From the NCBI RefSeq assembly GCF_964187635.1, contig NZ_CAXLMO010000050.1, forward strand, positions 1 to 6,431: DNA of 6,431 nucleotides, given 5' to 3'. A program made the translations under genes and the position numbers. Position 1 is the stretch's first letter. Each line of letters opens with the position of its first letter. Source of the DNA: Seribacter sulfatis (GTDB lineage: Bacteria > Verrucomicrobiota > Verrucomicrobiia > Opitutales > Seribacteraceae). This document shows, one piece after another, positions 1 to 6,288 of this stretch. The notes under the pieces were generated by a model. That model did no database searches, had not been told where the DNA came from, and worked only from the letters and a program-made list of their open reading frames with translations.

Positions 1-2
1 AT

Positions 3-472
3 CCGGAACATGGCAAAGAGATGGACCGGGACTTCTGTGCCGATCAGAAGTTTTTCCGAGATCGTCCACTGTACCCTGGGGTGATCGAATCACTCAAAGA
101 ATTAAATGAGCGTGGATACCGACAGTTCACCATGTCGGCGACCTTTGATGTAGAAGCTAAAAAGGCCTACTTAGAGGATGTCCTTGCCCCGGTGGCTGAC
201 TTCTTAACCATTGAGTGTGTGGAGCATGGAGAGTTCTGCACGACACGGCCAAAAGGGACAGCTTAGTAGCTTGCTATCAAAAATACGGACTTTTGCCCGA
301 AGAGACCATCCTGGTGGATGATCGGATTTATAACCTGCATGCGGCAATTGATTCAGGTGCTCGCCCCGTACGAATGCGATGCGAATTTACCACTGATTTG
401 ACCGGTGATCTCTCCTTGGTTCCTGAATTCCCAAGCGTTCCTGCATTCAGGGATTGGCTAATTGGTAGCTAA
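3..472 (+). pseudogene. HAD-superfamily hydrolase, C-terminal part, frameshifted
   Basis: The visible part covers the later portion of a haloacid dehalogenase-type phosphohydrolase. The frame starting at base 3 is open at the window edge, so the N-terminus and the catalytic DxD motif I lie outside. It reads through a helix typical of the family (PLYPGVIESLKELNERGY) and the motif II strand (FTMSAT), then hits a stop at 264-266. The family pattern continues in the -1 frame to the TAA at 470-472: HDTAKRDSL supplies the motif III lysine, and ILVDDRIYNLHAAIDSGA is the motif IV acidic loop that binds Mg2+. The two halves join cleanly if one base is missing around 236-243, giving ...HGEF-x-HDTAKRD.... 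I see one gene with a frameshift, which could be a real mutation or a sequencing or assembly error. Family assignment is fairly sure; the substrate cannot be told. The internal ATG at 21 is probably not the start. Confidence 0.72.
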
Positions 473-494
473 TTTTTGATGATCCAAAATTAGC
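468..494 (+). terminator. Hairpin over HAD stop codon, possible terminator
   Basis: A perfect 9-bp inverted repeat (gctaatttt at 468-476, aaaattagc at 486-494) with a 9-base loop includes the hydrolase stop codon. Only a weak T-rich stretch (gtttaaatattt) follows and the stem is AT-rich, so intrinsic termination is plausible but not strong. Confidence 0.4.
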
Positions 495-629
495 GTTTAA
501 ATATTTAGGCAGCTAGCAATCTCAATGATTGCATTCGTTCTATAAAAATAGTTATAAAACAATAAATAATTATTGATAAACAATAAAAATTAATTGACTT
601 AGGGAGAAATATTACTTTGTTCATGATCT
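473..629. promoter_or_regulatory. AT-rich intergenic region upstream of the DUF2975 gene
   Basis: This stretch is the only place for a promoter of the DUF2975-regulator unit. It is extremely AT-rich, with 6 G/C among bases 541-600. It holds a small hairpin (gcaatc at 516-521 with gattgc at 527-532), a 10-bp palindrome (aataattatt, 565-574), and two copies of aaacaataaa at 557-566 and 578-587 exactly 21 bp apart, or about two helical turns. TTGATA (573-578) and TTGACT (594-599) resemble -35 boxes, but no convincing -10 box sits 16-18 bases behind either, so I do not place a promoter exactly. Confidence 0.4.
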
Positions 630-636
630 ATGAACA
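618..636. promoter_or_regulatory. Inverted repeat over start codon, candidate operator
   Basis: Perfect 7-bp arms (tgttcat at 618-624, atgaaca at 630-636) are separated by 5 bases, forming a 19-bp odd-centred palindrome. The right arm contains the ATG of the DUF2975 gene. Dimeric Xre/Cro-type repressors bind palindromes of this size, and such a protein is encoded by the second gene of the same unit, so autoregulation is a reasonable inference. It could instead act in the mRNA as a hairpin hiding the start codon. Confidence 0.45.
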
Positions 637-1142
637 GAGATCAAGTAAACCTACCTAACCAATCGGATCGTATCCGATCCTTATCGAAAAAACTTATCCC
701 ATTCTGTTGGCTGGTCATCTTCTCAATAATTGGCGGAGTAGCGGTGGCAGGAGTGAAATTAAAAAGTAATGAATCCACCTCTTTTCTTTTTGATGGATTA
801 ATTGGATCGATGATATTTTCTGCCCTGTTTTGGATTTGCCTAACTTTTCTCATTATTCGATTCCTGAAAAGTTGTGCGCGTGACGGTATTTTTTCGCAAT
901 CGGGAGCCACCAGTATTCGATGGATTGGACTGCTTATTCTTGCTAAAGCAATCCTTTCCTTAATTGGTAAATCTGGAGCCCTCGCTTACCTGTATTCGAC
1001 TGAGGCTTCGCAGTTGGCGTTTTTTATTCCCTCGATCACTTCTTCGATCACAAAAATTATGATGGGAGTTTTTCTGCTGATAATTGCGAGAATTATTACG
1101 GTGGGTATGAGTTTGGAAAAAGATGCGAAACTCACCATTTAA
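630..1142 (+). CDS. DUF2975 family membrane protein
   Basis: This 170-residue integral membrane protein matches the DUF2975 family in layout. It has a charged N-terminus, then four hydrophobic segments at about residues 23-42, 57-78, 96-116 and 135-160. Between segments two and three lies the family-like ARDGIFSQSGATSIRWIG stretch. The C-terminus (LIIARIITVGMSLEKDAKLTI) is also typical, as members usually end in a short charged tail finishing in LTI or similar. ATG at 630 is the only reasonable start, because this frame has a stop at 624-626. No close ribosome-binding site is visible; AGGGAG at 601-606 is too far away. The gene lies 21 bases before an Xre-type regulator, the same pairing as yoaS and yozG in Bacillus subtilis. 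The molecular function of the family is unknown; a membrane partner of the adjacent regulator is a guess from context. Confidence 0.85.
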   Translation: MNRDQVNLPNQSDRIRSLSKKLIPFCWLVIFSIIGGVAVAGVKLKSNESTSFLFDGLIGSMIFSALFWICLTFLIIRFLKSCARDGIFSQSGATSIRWIGLLILAKAILSLIGKSGALAYLYSTEASQLAFFIPSITSSITKIMMGVFLLIIARIITVGMSLEKDAKLTI

Positions 1143-1163
1143 AGGGAACTCAACAATTTTACT

Positions 1164-1385
1164 ATGAGTATAAATGTTAAACTGGATGTTCTGATGGCCC
1201 AAAGGAAAATGAGGCTAAATGAGCTTGCGGCGTTTGTGGGTATTACCGATGCCAATTTATCGATTCTTAAAACGGGAAAAGCCAAGGCAATCAAGTTCTC
1301 CACCCTGTGTGCCATCTGCAAGGCTTTGGATGCACAACCCGGAGATTTATTGGAGTATATCAATGATGAGAAGAATCCAACATGA
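1164..1385 (+). CDS. Xre/Cro family transcriptional regulator (YozG-like)
   Basis: This is a 73-residue protein made almost entirely of a Cro/CI-type helix-turn-helix domain. Helix 1 spans about residues 5-14. The helix-turn-helix is formed by LNELAAFVG (18-26) and the recognition helix DANLSILKTGKA (29-40). FSTLCAICKALDAQPGDLLEY (45-65) provides the closing helices and the PGDLLEY ending seen across this subfamily. The NLSILKTGKAKAIKFSTL signature is near-diagnostic for the small regulators that accompany DUF2975 proteins. It starts 21 bases after the DUF2975 stop codon, so the two genes are very likely co-transcribed. AAAGGGA at 1141-1147 could serve as a ribosome-binding site but with a long spacing of about 16 bases. 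It probably binds DNA as a dimer near its own unit; the inverted repeat at 618-636 is the best candidate site. Confidence 0.92.
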   Translation: MSINVKLDVLMAQRKMRLNELAAFVGITDANLSILKTGKAKAIKFSTLCAICKALDAQPGDLLEYINDEKNPT

Positions 1386-1470
1386 AGGAGTTCCCCTGTT
1401 CAATCATTCCTTGTTTATTTAATCATCTGAATGCACGAAGCTTACCCTTTAACGAAACCCCGCGATTATC

Positions 1471-3135
1471 ATGAAAATTCTATCCCTCTCTTTTTGTTTG
1501 TCTTCACTCATTCTTGCTAATGCAAGTTCTTTGTTGGTGTGTTCCCTCCATGCTACGCCACCTCCCCGCCAGCTTTTCCCAAAACTTGAAGCACCTGGGG
1601 CGGAGGTGCAGCCGGTTGCTTATGCTAAGACGACCCCGCTTCCCAGTCTTATTAAAAAACTCCAAAGTCTGGCAAAGGAGGTGCAGCCTGAAAATAATCA
1701 AACTCAGCTCTTGCCTGTAATCGTTGGGGCTTTTCTTGGCGACCCCACTCTTTCTTCTGTTTCTCCAGATCATTCGAGCACTGTCATTCTCTTTGATGAT
1801 TTGCAGGAAAAAAATGCCACGATACTCGGAGTGTTTAAATTAGATCCAAACAGCCCGATACCTGCTCAAATTAAAACCCAAGGATTATCCATTAAGGAAA
1901 TCGAGGGTTGGACCATGGTTAGCAATAAGCCTGGGTTGTTTGAACAAGTAAAGGACTGGTCTTCGATTATCAGGTTTGCCGAGTGGAAGCCCCCCACTAC
2001 GGTTGAGTTTGGCTGCTTACTTAACACCTTCCATGATGATTTGTTCGATCAAATGAATCACCATGCTCCCTCACATTCCAAAGATGAAGGCCTTGTTATA
2101 AATCTTCTTTTGGAAGAGTTGAGCAATATGGAAGCGATTACATTCTCGCTGTCTCTTCTGGAAAAAGAGGTTGTTCTTAACTTGAGGGTGTCGGCCCGGG
2201 ATGGCACGGAACTGGACAAGCTTTTCTCCTCTTTGCCCCCTTCTCAAAATCTTGACCGGGAAAAAAGAGTTTCCCCGTTTGTGCAAAGCGGTGGATGGAT
2301 GGAGGGAGTGACGAATCTAAACATTGCTTCTCATGCAGTGTACCTCGAATATCTTCTCGTCAAATTGGAAAAGGGATTAATGGACAAAGAGGTTAAGCAA
2401 TTTGTTTCTTCGGTTTTATCCATGATTCGAAAGGGAGCCAAACTCTATTCGGGCCATTCGGCTATCAGTTATCGTGATCTTGGCGATGGGGATCTACCGG
2501 GGTATGTGCAAGTAGGATCCACCGAAGCTTCGATTGGTGATTTCAAGGAGTTACTTGCTGAAACCAATACTTTTTTTAATCAAGAAGCCTTCTCCGGTGC
2601 GGACGCGCCTGATTGGAAACCAAATTTTGTGGTGAAGGAGGCCAAACCAATCGATGGCACGAAAGTATTGTTTCTAAAAGTAAACCTAGAACGAGAAACG
2701 AAGGGCTCCAAAGTTTCTTCCTTTGCCAACCAAAACCTATATTACTGCGTTCATGAGGGGAAATCTGTAACGGCAACCAGCAGGAAGGCTTTGAGGCAGA
2801 GTTTGAGGGCGGTTAAGTCGGGAAAGCCATTGAGAAACAACCTTTCCAAGGAAATCACTTTAGGCCCACAGCATGCGGTTGCATGGCAGTTAGATCTTTT
2901 AGGTTATGGAAAGTTGATAGGGAATGTGTTAAAGGAAAGTGGCTTAGACCTTAGTCAATGGACTCAAGAAATAGAGAGGGCCCAGAAGATGAAATTTCCG
3001 CCTATTTCAGGAAATGTGGGGCATGGAAACGGTCAGTATTTTTTACAAACGAGCATTCCCGTAAAAACAATCCGGGCGATTGTTGAATTAGGCTCAGCTG
3101 CCTACATCAGTCATTCTTGGAAATTGAAGTTATAG
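1471..3135 (+). CDS. Exported protein of unknown function, 554 residues
   Basis: I cannot assign this gene to a characterised family. The N-terminus is a signal peptide: one lysine, a hydrophobic core to about residue 15, and possible cleavage after A18 (ANA) or A28 (LHA). C24 lacks a proper lipobox, so a lipoprotein is unlikely. No later membrane helix is obvious, so the mature protein is probably periplasmic or secreted. Two regions look alike: residues 145-195 (EGWTMVSNKPGLFEQV, then VEFGCLLNTFHDDLF) and 429-488 (EGKSVTATSRKALRQSL, then VAWQLDLLGYGKLI). Each has a short strand pair, a helix, then a hydrophobic strand followed by a helix. This resembles the repeated layout of large uncharacterised exported PVC proteins, loosely like DUF3352, which is a weak inference. 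The start is fixed by an in-frame stop at 1450-1452. No Shine-Dalgarno site is seen. It lies 85 bases after the regulator on the same strand and may be transcribed with it or separately. Confidence 0.85.
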   Translation: MKILSLSFCLSSLILANASSLLVCSLHATPPPRQLFPKLEAPGAEVQPVAYAKTTPLPSLIKKLQSLAKEVQPENNQTQLLPVIVGAFLGDPTLSSVSPDHSSTVILFDDLQEKNATILGVFKLDPNSPIPAQIKTQGLSIKEIEGWTMVSNKPGLFEQVKDWSSIIRFAEWKPPTTVEFGCLLNTFHDDLFDQMNHHAPSHSKDEGLVINLLLEELSNMEAITFSLSLLEKEVVLNLRVSARDGTELDKLFSSLPPSQNLDREKRVSPFVQSGGWMEGVTNLNIASHAVYLEYLLVKLEKGLMDKEVKQFVSSVLSMIRKGAKLYSGHSAISYRDLGDGDLPGYVQVGSTEASIGDFKELLAETNTFFNQEAFSGADAPDWKPNFVVKEAKPIDGTKVLFLKVNLERETKGSKVSSFANQNLYYCVHEGKSVTATSRKALRQSLRAVKSGKPLRNNLSKEITLGPQHAVAWQLDLLGYGKLIGNVLKESGLDLSQWTQEIERAQKMKFPPISGNVGHGNGQYFLQTSIPVKTIRAIVELGSAAYISHSWKLKL

Positions 3136-3379
3136 CCCCCGGTTGAAATTAGGCATTCCTTGGTTTCTCCTTGTACTTCAACGCCATTTGATGGCAAAGA
3201 ATTAAAATATTACCTGACTGAATTTCCTCTTAGCTTAACCGGTTCCGACCCGAAATAGTGGGGGGTGACCGGTCAGCTATCAGTAAGAAAATAGGCACAG
3301 GGGCCATCCGGAAAGTCTTTGGTAACCGTATATCTGCGGTTGCATTCGTCCAAGTCTCACTACCCGGCTAATGCACGAA
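3136..3379. other. Intergenic region between convergent genes, no supported gene
   Basis: This region separates the + strand exported-protein gene from the - strand sulfatase remnant. It holds a small hairpin (gccat at 3183-3187 with atggc at 3191-3195), the larger imperfect hairpin at 3231-3279, and a weak stem (aaccg at 3324-3328 with cggtt at 3337-3341). None is followed by a clear T-run on either strand, so no intrinsic terminator is called with confidence. The longest reading on the - strand (3230-3373, about 45 codons) has no recognisable motif. Confidence 0.6.
3231..3279. repeat. Imperfect inverted repeat / long hairpin
   Basis: The left arm tagcttaaccggt (3231-3243) pairs with the right arm accggtcagcta (3268-3279) as 5 bp plus 6 bp around a small internal loop. 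The 24-base loop can pair further through accc and gggt. Each arm contains the self-palindrome ACCGGT. It lies 95 bases after the exported-protein stop and could terminate convergent transcription, but it lacks a T-tract; a dispersed repeat element is the alternative. Confidence 0.5.
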
Positions 3380-3657
3380 TTACGGAAGGATAGGCCTTAG
3401 TTCCTTCTTGCTTGAATCAATTGCGTACTGAGCACCTTCTGCTTTAAGTTGAGCCATCATTTGCTCGGTCAAGGTCTTTAGTTTGTTTGGTTTTTGATCG
3501 GCAAGATTGGTTTTTTCGTAGGGATCACTTGCCAGATCATACAGCTCATATTGGGGAAGAAATGCCCGCCTGATCGAAAGAAAAAAGGATGGCTCCGTGT
3601 ATTGGCAAAATACTTTGATCGAGAAAGACGCCAAGATTCCGGAGTACGAATAATTCT
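3380..3657 (-). pseudogene. Sulfatase C-terminal remnant
   Basis: Only the C-terminal tail of a type I sulfatase (alkaline-phosphatase fold) is present. The clear signature is FLPQYELYDLASDPYEKTNLA, which matches the conserved ELYDL-DP-E-NLA tail of these enzymes. It is followed by a helix (KPNKLKTLTEQMMAQLKAEG) and the end at TAA 3380-3382. Upstream, the frame of the tail is open only to about 3669, and TTG at 3634 is the only start-like codon. A neighbouring frame reads RIIRTPESWRLSRSKYF from 3657, which looks like the RTPEWKL segment that normally precedes ELYDL in sulfatases. This suggests a frameshift somewhere in 3570-3620. The catalytic domain, with the formylglycine CxPSR motif, is entirely absent, because the cytochrome gene ends at 3661. 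I infer a decayed gene left by a deletion. The sulfatase tail is fairly sure; the frameshifted extension is moderate. Confidence 0.68.
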
Positions 3658-3660
3658 TGT

Positions 3661-6273
3661 TTACGGATTAACAAATAAATCCGAGGTAACGACTTCGATC
3701 ACTAAGTCCCGAAAACCAAGATTCTGTTTTTCAACTTTTTTGAGAATGCGGTCGATGGTGGGGCGGTCGGAAATTTCCATCTGCCTGCCCAAGGCATATT
3801 CCATGAGCTTATTGGTTAGGGCACGAATGAATTTTGGATGTTCGTTCCTGAAATGCCACACGAATTGGCCAAGGTCTTTGAATTCCTGACCTCCTGGAAG
3901 AACTCCGGATGCGTCGATTTTTTTTCGGGGTCCATAAGTGGTGCGAAAGCGGCCGATGGCGTCAAAGTTTTCCAGGGCAAATCCAAGCGGATCGATCTTG
4001 CGGTGACATTCGGCACAGGTGGGGTCGGATCGGTGTCTTTCCATTTGATCCCGAATGGTAGTGGATCCACGGGTGTCCGGTTCAATTGGTTCGATATCCG
4101 GGGGCGGAGGAGAGGGTGGGGTGCCGAGGATATTTTCAAGCAACCAGACTCCCCGGATGATCGGGGATGTATCGACTCCATTGGCAGTCACGGTGTGGAT
4201 GGATGAATGCCCAAGCAAGCCACCCCGGGGATGGCCTTCCGTACTGACCCGGATAAAGGAATCAGGATTGGGGAAATCTGATTTTTTCACGGGTAAATGG
4301 TAAAGCCGGGCAAGGGCAGGGTTGGTAAAAGTGTATTGGGCAGTGAGAAATTCCGAGGTTGGCAGGTTGTTATCCAGTAGGTGGCGAAAGAAAACATGGG
4401 TTTCCTTACGCATCGCGGAAGCGAGGTCATCCATATAGTATTCTTTAAAGCGGTGATGATCGGGAGGGGTGTTGCCCAAATTATCGAGGGTGAGCCAGGC
4501 ATTGAGAAATCCGTCCACGAAACGGTCTGACTTTGAATCCCTGAGCAAACGTTCAGTCTGTGCCCTGAGGATGTCGGGATGGGAAAGCTCTCCTGTGCGG
4601 GCGAGGGTGAATAACTCACGGTCGGGCATGGAGGACCAGAGGAAATAACTGAGCCGCGAGGCGATTGCATGGGGGTCAATGTTGTCCGTTTCGGATTCCG
4701 GTTCTTCCTGTAAATAAATAAAATGAGGGGAGCAGAGGGCTGCTTTGAGGGAATCTTTAAAGGCCTGCCAGGACTCGATCCCCTTGGATGTGCGGGCAAG
4801 GTAAACCCCGTGAATGGCATCGATCTGTTTTTCTGTGGGGGGACGACGGTAGGCCCGCTTGAGGAAATTACTCAATTGAGTGCGAATATTTTCCGAGTCA
4901 TAGGTGCTGCCTCCTAGAATTTCTTTGTGCGTGCGGGTGGGCCAGTGATCAATGATCGGTCCACTCAGGAAGAGGTGATGAATCCGAACCTGAGGAAGTT
5001 TGGCATGTTGCAGGCCGTAGACTAAATTTTCATTACCGGAAGAGAGAGGGGACAGGCCATCCCGTTGACGGAGAAACTGGGCTGCCTCAATGTGGGCATT
5101 CCGGGTGAGGTGTGATCCGTTCAAAAAGATCAGGCGGGGGGTGGATCCCTTGTTCAGCCAGATGCGGGCGTGGTACTTTTTTCTTTTCCCGTCCACCATT
5201 TCAAAATGAGCCAATTTAGGCTCTAGGGGCTGTGGTAAATGAAGGGGGCCGACTTCGATATTGCCCGGCACCACGGCGAGGCGGAACGGTTCGTCCGTTC
5301 GGGTGCGGGCAAAGTTTTTCTCATAAGGGGGTACCCGGTAAAGAGCGGTGGCATCAAAGGCGAAGAAGTAGTATCCATCAAAAGGCACGCCCTCGGATAA
5401 GTCCGACATGTATGCATAGGATCCCATATGCCGCTGGGATCTGGGGTGTTCGTAAAGGCGGATATGATTAGGGATGTTTTCCACATCACGGAGAATGCTT
5501 TCGAATTTTCCGGTCAGCGATTTCCGGCGCTTGGCGAGTTGTTCCGGGGACATGGACCCTGTCATGCCCTTCAAGCCCCAACCCAAAGATTTAAGTGGTT
5601 CATCAACAGATTCCCGTTTCTGCACACTGGTCATAAACCCGGTGAATTCACCCTGTTCGAAATTTCCGTTTTGAATCCATTCCCGTGATGCGGGCTTGTC
5701 GAGGGAGGGCAGGGCTTTTTCCACCACCTGATCCGCGGTCCGTAAATATTGATCGAGTAGAAAACCGGAGGTGACTAAGGCATGACCCTGATTGTCGAGG
5801 TGATGAATTTCCTTATCCGATGGAAAGCCTTCGGTCGGGTCGAAGGCATCGGTGTTGAGATGAAAAAGGTCACTTATAGTGTGAAGATATTCCCTGCGGT
5901 TCAGGCGTCTCAGAACGGTCTCCCCACCGTTATTTTCACGTTTTGCTTGGGCCTCCGCAATCGCGGAGGTGAGCCAGGCCACGACTTCCTTTACTTCAGC
6001 GGGGTCGGGTCGGGGTTCCTCCTCCGGAGGCATCTCCCCGAGGTTTAACTGGTCAAGGATATCCTGAAAGAGGAGTAAGTCCTCATCATTCTGAATGGGG
6101 TGTAAGAGTTGGTCGTAGCGCCGGTCGGCTTTCTGTTTTTCTGGACCGTGGCACTTGAAGCAATGCGTTTGTAAAAAGGGATTGATTGTAGAATCAAAAT
6201 CTTTTTTCGCATAAAGATGGATCAATGCACTGAAGAAAAGACCAAAGATGCCCAAAGACAATTTTTTGCCCAT
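3661..6273 (-). CDS. Exported di-haem cytochrome c-like protein, DUF1587/1595/1592/1588/1585
   Basis: The 870-residue protein carries the full PVC-type multidomain layout. A signal peptide covers about residues 1-22 (cleavage near LYA-KKD). A planctomycete-type cytochrome c domain follows, with haem motif CFKCH (C38, C41, H42) and GEMPP, whose M81 is a likely axial ligand. Next come DUF1587 (LRRLNRREYLHTISDLF, about 121-185), a middle region of about 200-450 that may hold a ligand-binding domain, DUF1595 (about 463-520), DUF1592 (about 532-660), DUF1588 (about 682-780) and DUF1585 (about 800-868). DUF1588 includes the TANGVDTSPIIRGVWLLE segment, the proline-rich TPPSPPPPDIEP and a second haem motif CAECH (C753, C756, H757). 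Two covalent haems and periplasmic location follow from the motifs and the signal peptide. The enzymatic role of the family is not established; its frequent neighbourhood with sulfatases suggests a part in polysaccharide oxidation or degradation. It is 13 bases downstream of the DUF1552 gene, so co-expression is likely. Length and ends look complete. Confidence 0.95.
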   Translation of the reverse strand: MGKKLSLGIFGLFFSALIHLYAKKDFDSTINPFLQTHCFKCHGPEKQKADRRYDQLLHPIQNDEDLLLFQDILDQLNLGEMPPEEEPRPDPAEVKEVVAWLTSAIAEAQAKRENNGGETVLRRLNRREYLHTISDLFHLNTDAFDPTEGFPSDKEIHHLDNQGHALVTSGFLLDQYLRTADQVVEKALPSLDKPASREWIQNGNFEQGEFTGFMTSVQKRESVDEPLKSLGWGLKGMTGSMSPEQLAKRRKSLTGKFESILRDVENIPNHIRLYEHPRSQRHMGSYAYMSDLSEGVPFDGYYFFAFDATALYRVPPYEKNFARTRTDEPFRLAVVPGNIEVGPLHLPQPLEPKLAHFEMVDGKRKKYHARIWLNKGSTPRLIFLNGSHLTRNAHIEAAQFLRQRDGLSPLSSGNENLVYGLQHAKLPQVRIHHLFLSGPIIDHWPTRTHKEILGGSTYDSENIRTQLSNFLKRAYRRPPTEKQIDAIHGVYLARTSKGIESWQAFKDSLKAALCSPHFIYLQEEPESETDNIDPHAIASRLSYFLWSSMPDRELFTLARTGELSHPDILRAQTERLLRDSKSDRFVDGFLNAWLTLDNLGNTPPDHHRFKEYYMDDLASAMRKETHVFFRHLLDNNLPTSEFLTAQYTFTNPALARLYHLPVKKSDFPNPDSFIRVSTEGHPRGGLLGHSSIHTVTANGVDTSPIIRGVWLLENILGTPPSPPPPDIEPIEPDTRGSTTIRDQMERHRSDPTCAECHRKIDPLGFALENFDAIGRFRTTYGPRKKIDASGVLPGGQEFKDLGQFVWHFRNEHPKFIRALTNKLMEYALGRQMEISDRPTIDRILKKVEKQNLGFRDLVIEVVTSDLFVNP

Positions 6274-6284
6274 AGTACGATTTT

Positions 6285-6288
6285 TCCT
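6285..6288 (-). promoter_or_regulatory. Ribosome-binding site of the cytochrome gene, overlapping upstream stop
   Basis: On the - strand AGGA at 6288-6285 lies 11 bases before the ATG at 6273 and shares two bases with the TAG (6289-6287) of the DUF1552 gene. This arrangement supports the chosen start and suggests translational coupling of the two genes. Confidence 0.6.

Noticed and set aside
623..658. Earlier ATG at 623 as start of the DUF2975 gene
   Set aside because: It is in a different frame and stops after about 11 codons; the family match requires the ATG at 630.
641..910. 89-codon - strand open frame opposite the DUF2975 gene
   Set aside because: It is a shadow of the membrane-protein gene without its own motif or plausible upstream signals.
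1386..1470. Small gene or terminator between the regulator and the exported protein
   Set aside because: Neither a start with a useful reading frame nor a stable hairpin is visible in these 85 bases.
3230..3373. 45-codon - strand reading in the intergenic region
   Set aside because: No start codon in good context, no recognisable motif, and it overlaps the hairpin at 3231-3279.
3301..3380. Possible tRNA or small structured RNA suggested by a short stem (aaccg/cggtt)
   Set aside because: No cloverleaf can be built: the T-arm and acceptor pairing are missing, and the stem is only 5-7 bp.
3494..3889. 131-codon + strand open frame across the cytochrome 3' end
   Set aside because: It is antisense to the end of the cytochrome gene and the sulfatase remnant, has no recognisable motif, and is low in typical protein composition.
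3838..4206. 122-codon + strand open frame with many G and S residues
   Set aside because: It is antisense to the DUF1588 region of the cytochrome gene, whose conserved motifs clearly lie on the - strand.
4287..4820. 177-codon - strand frame inside the cytochrome gene
   Set aside because: It is an alternate frame of the DUF1592 region, proline- and serine-rich, with no domain; the overlapping frame carries the conserved motifs.
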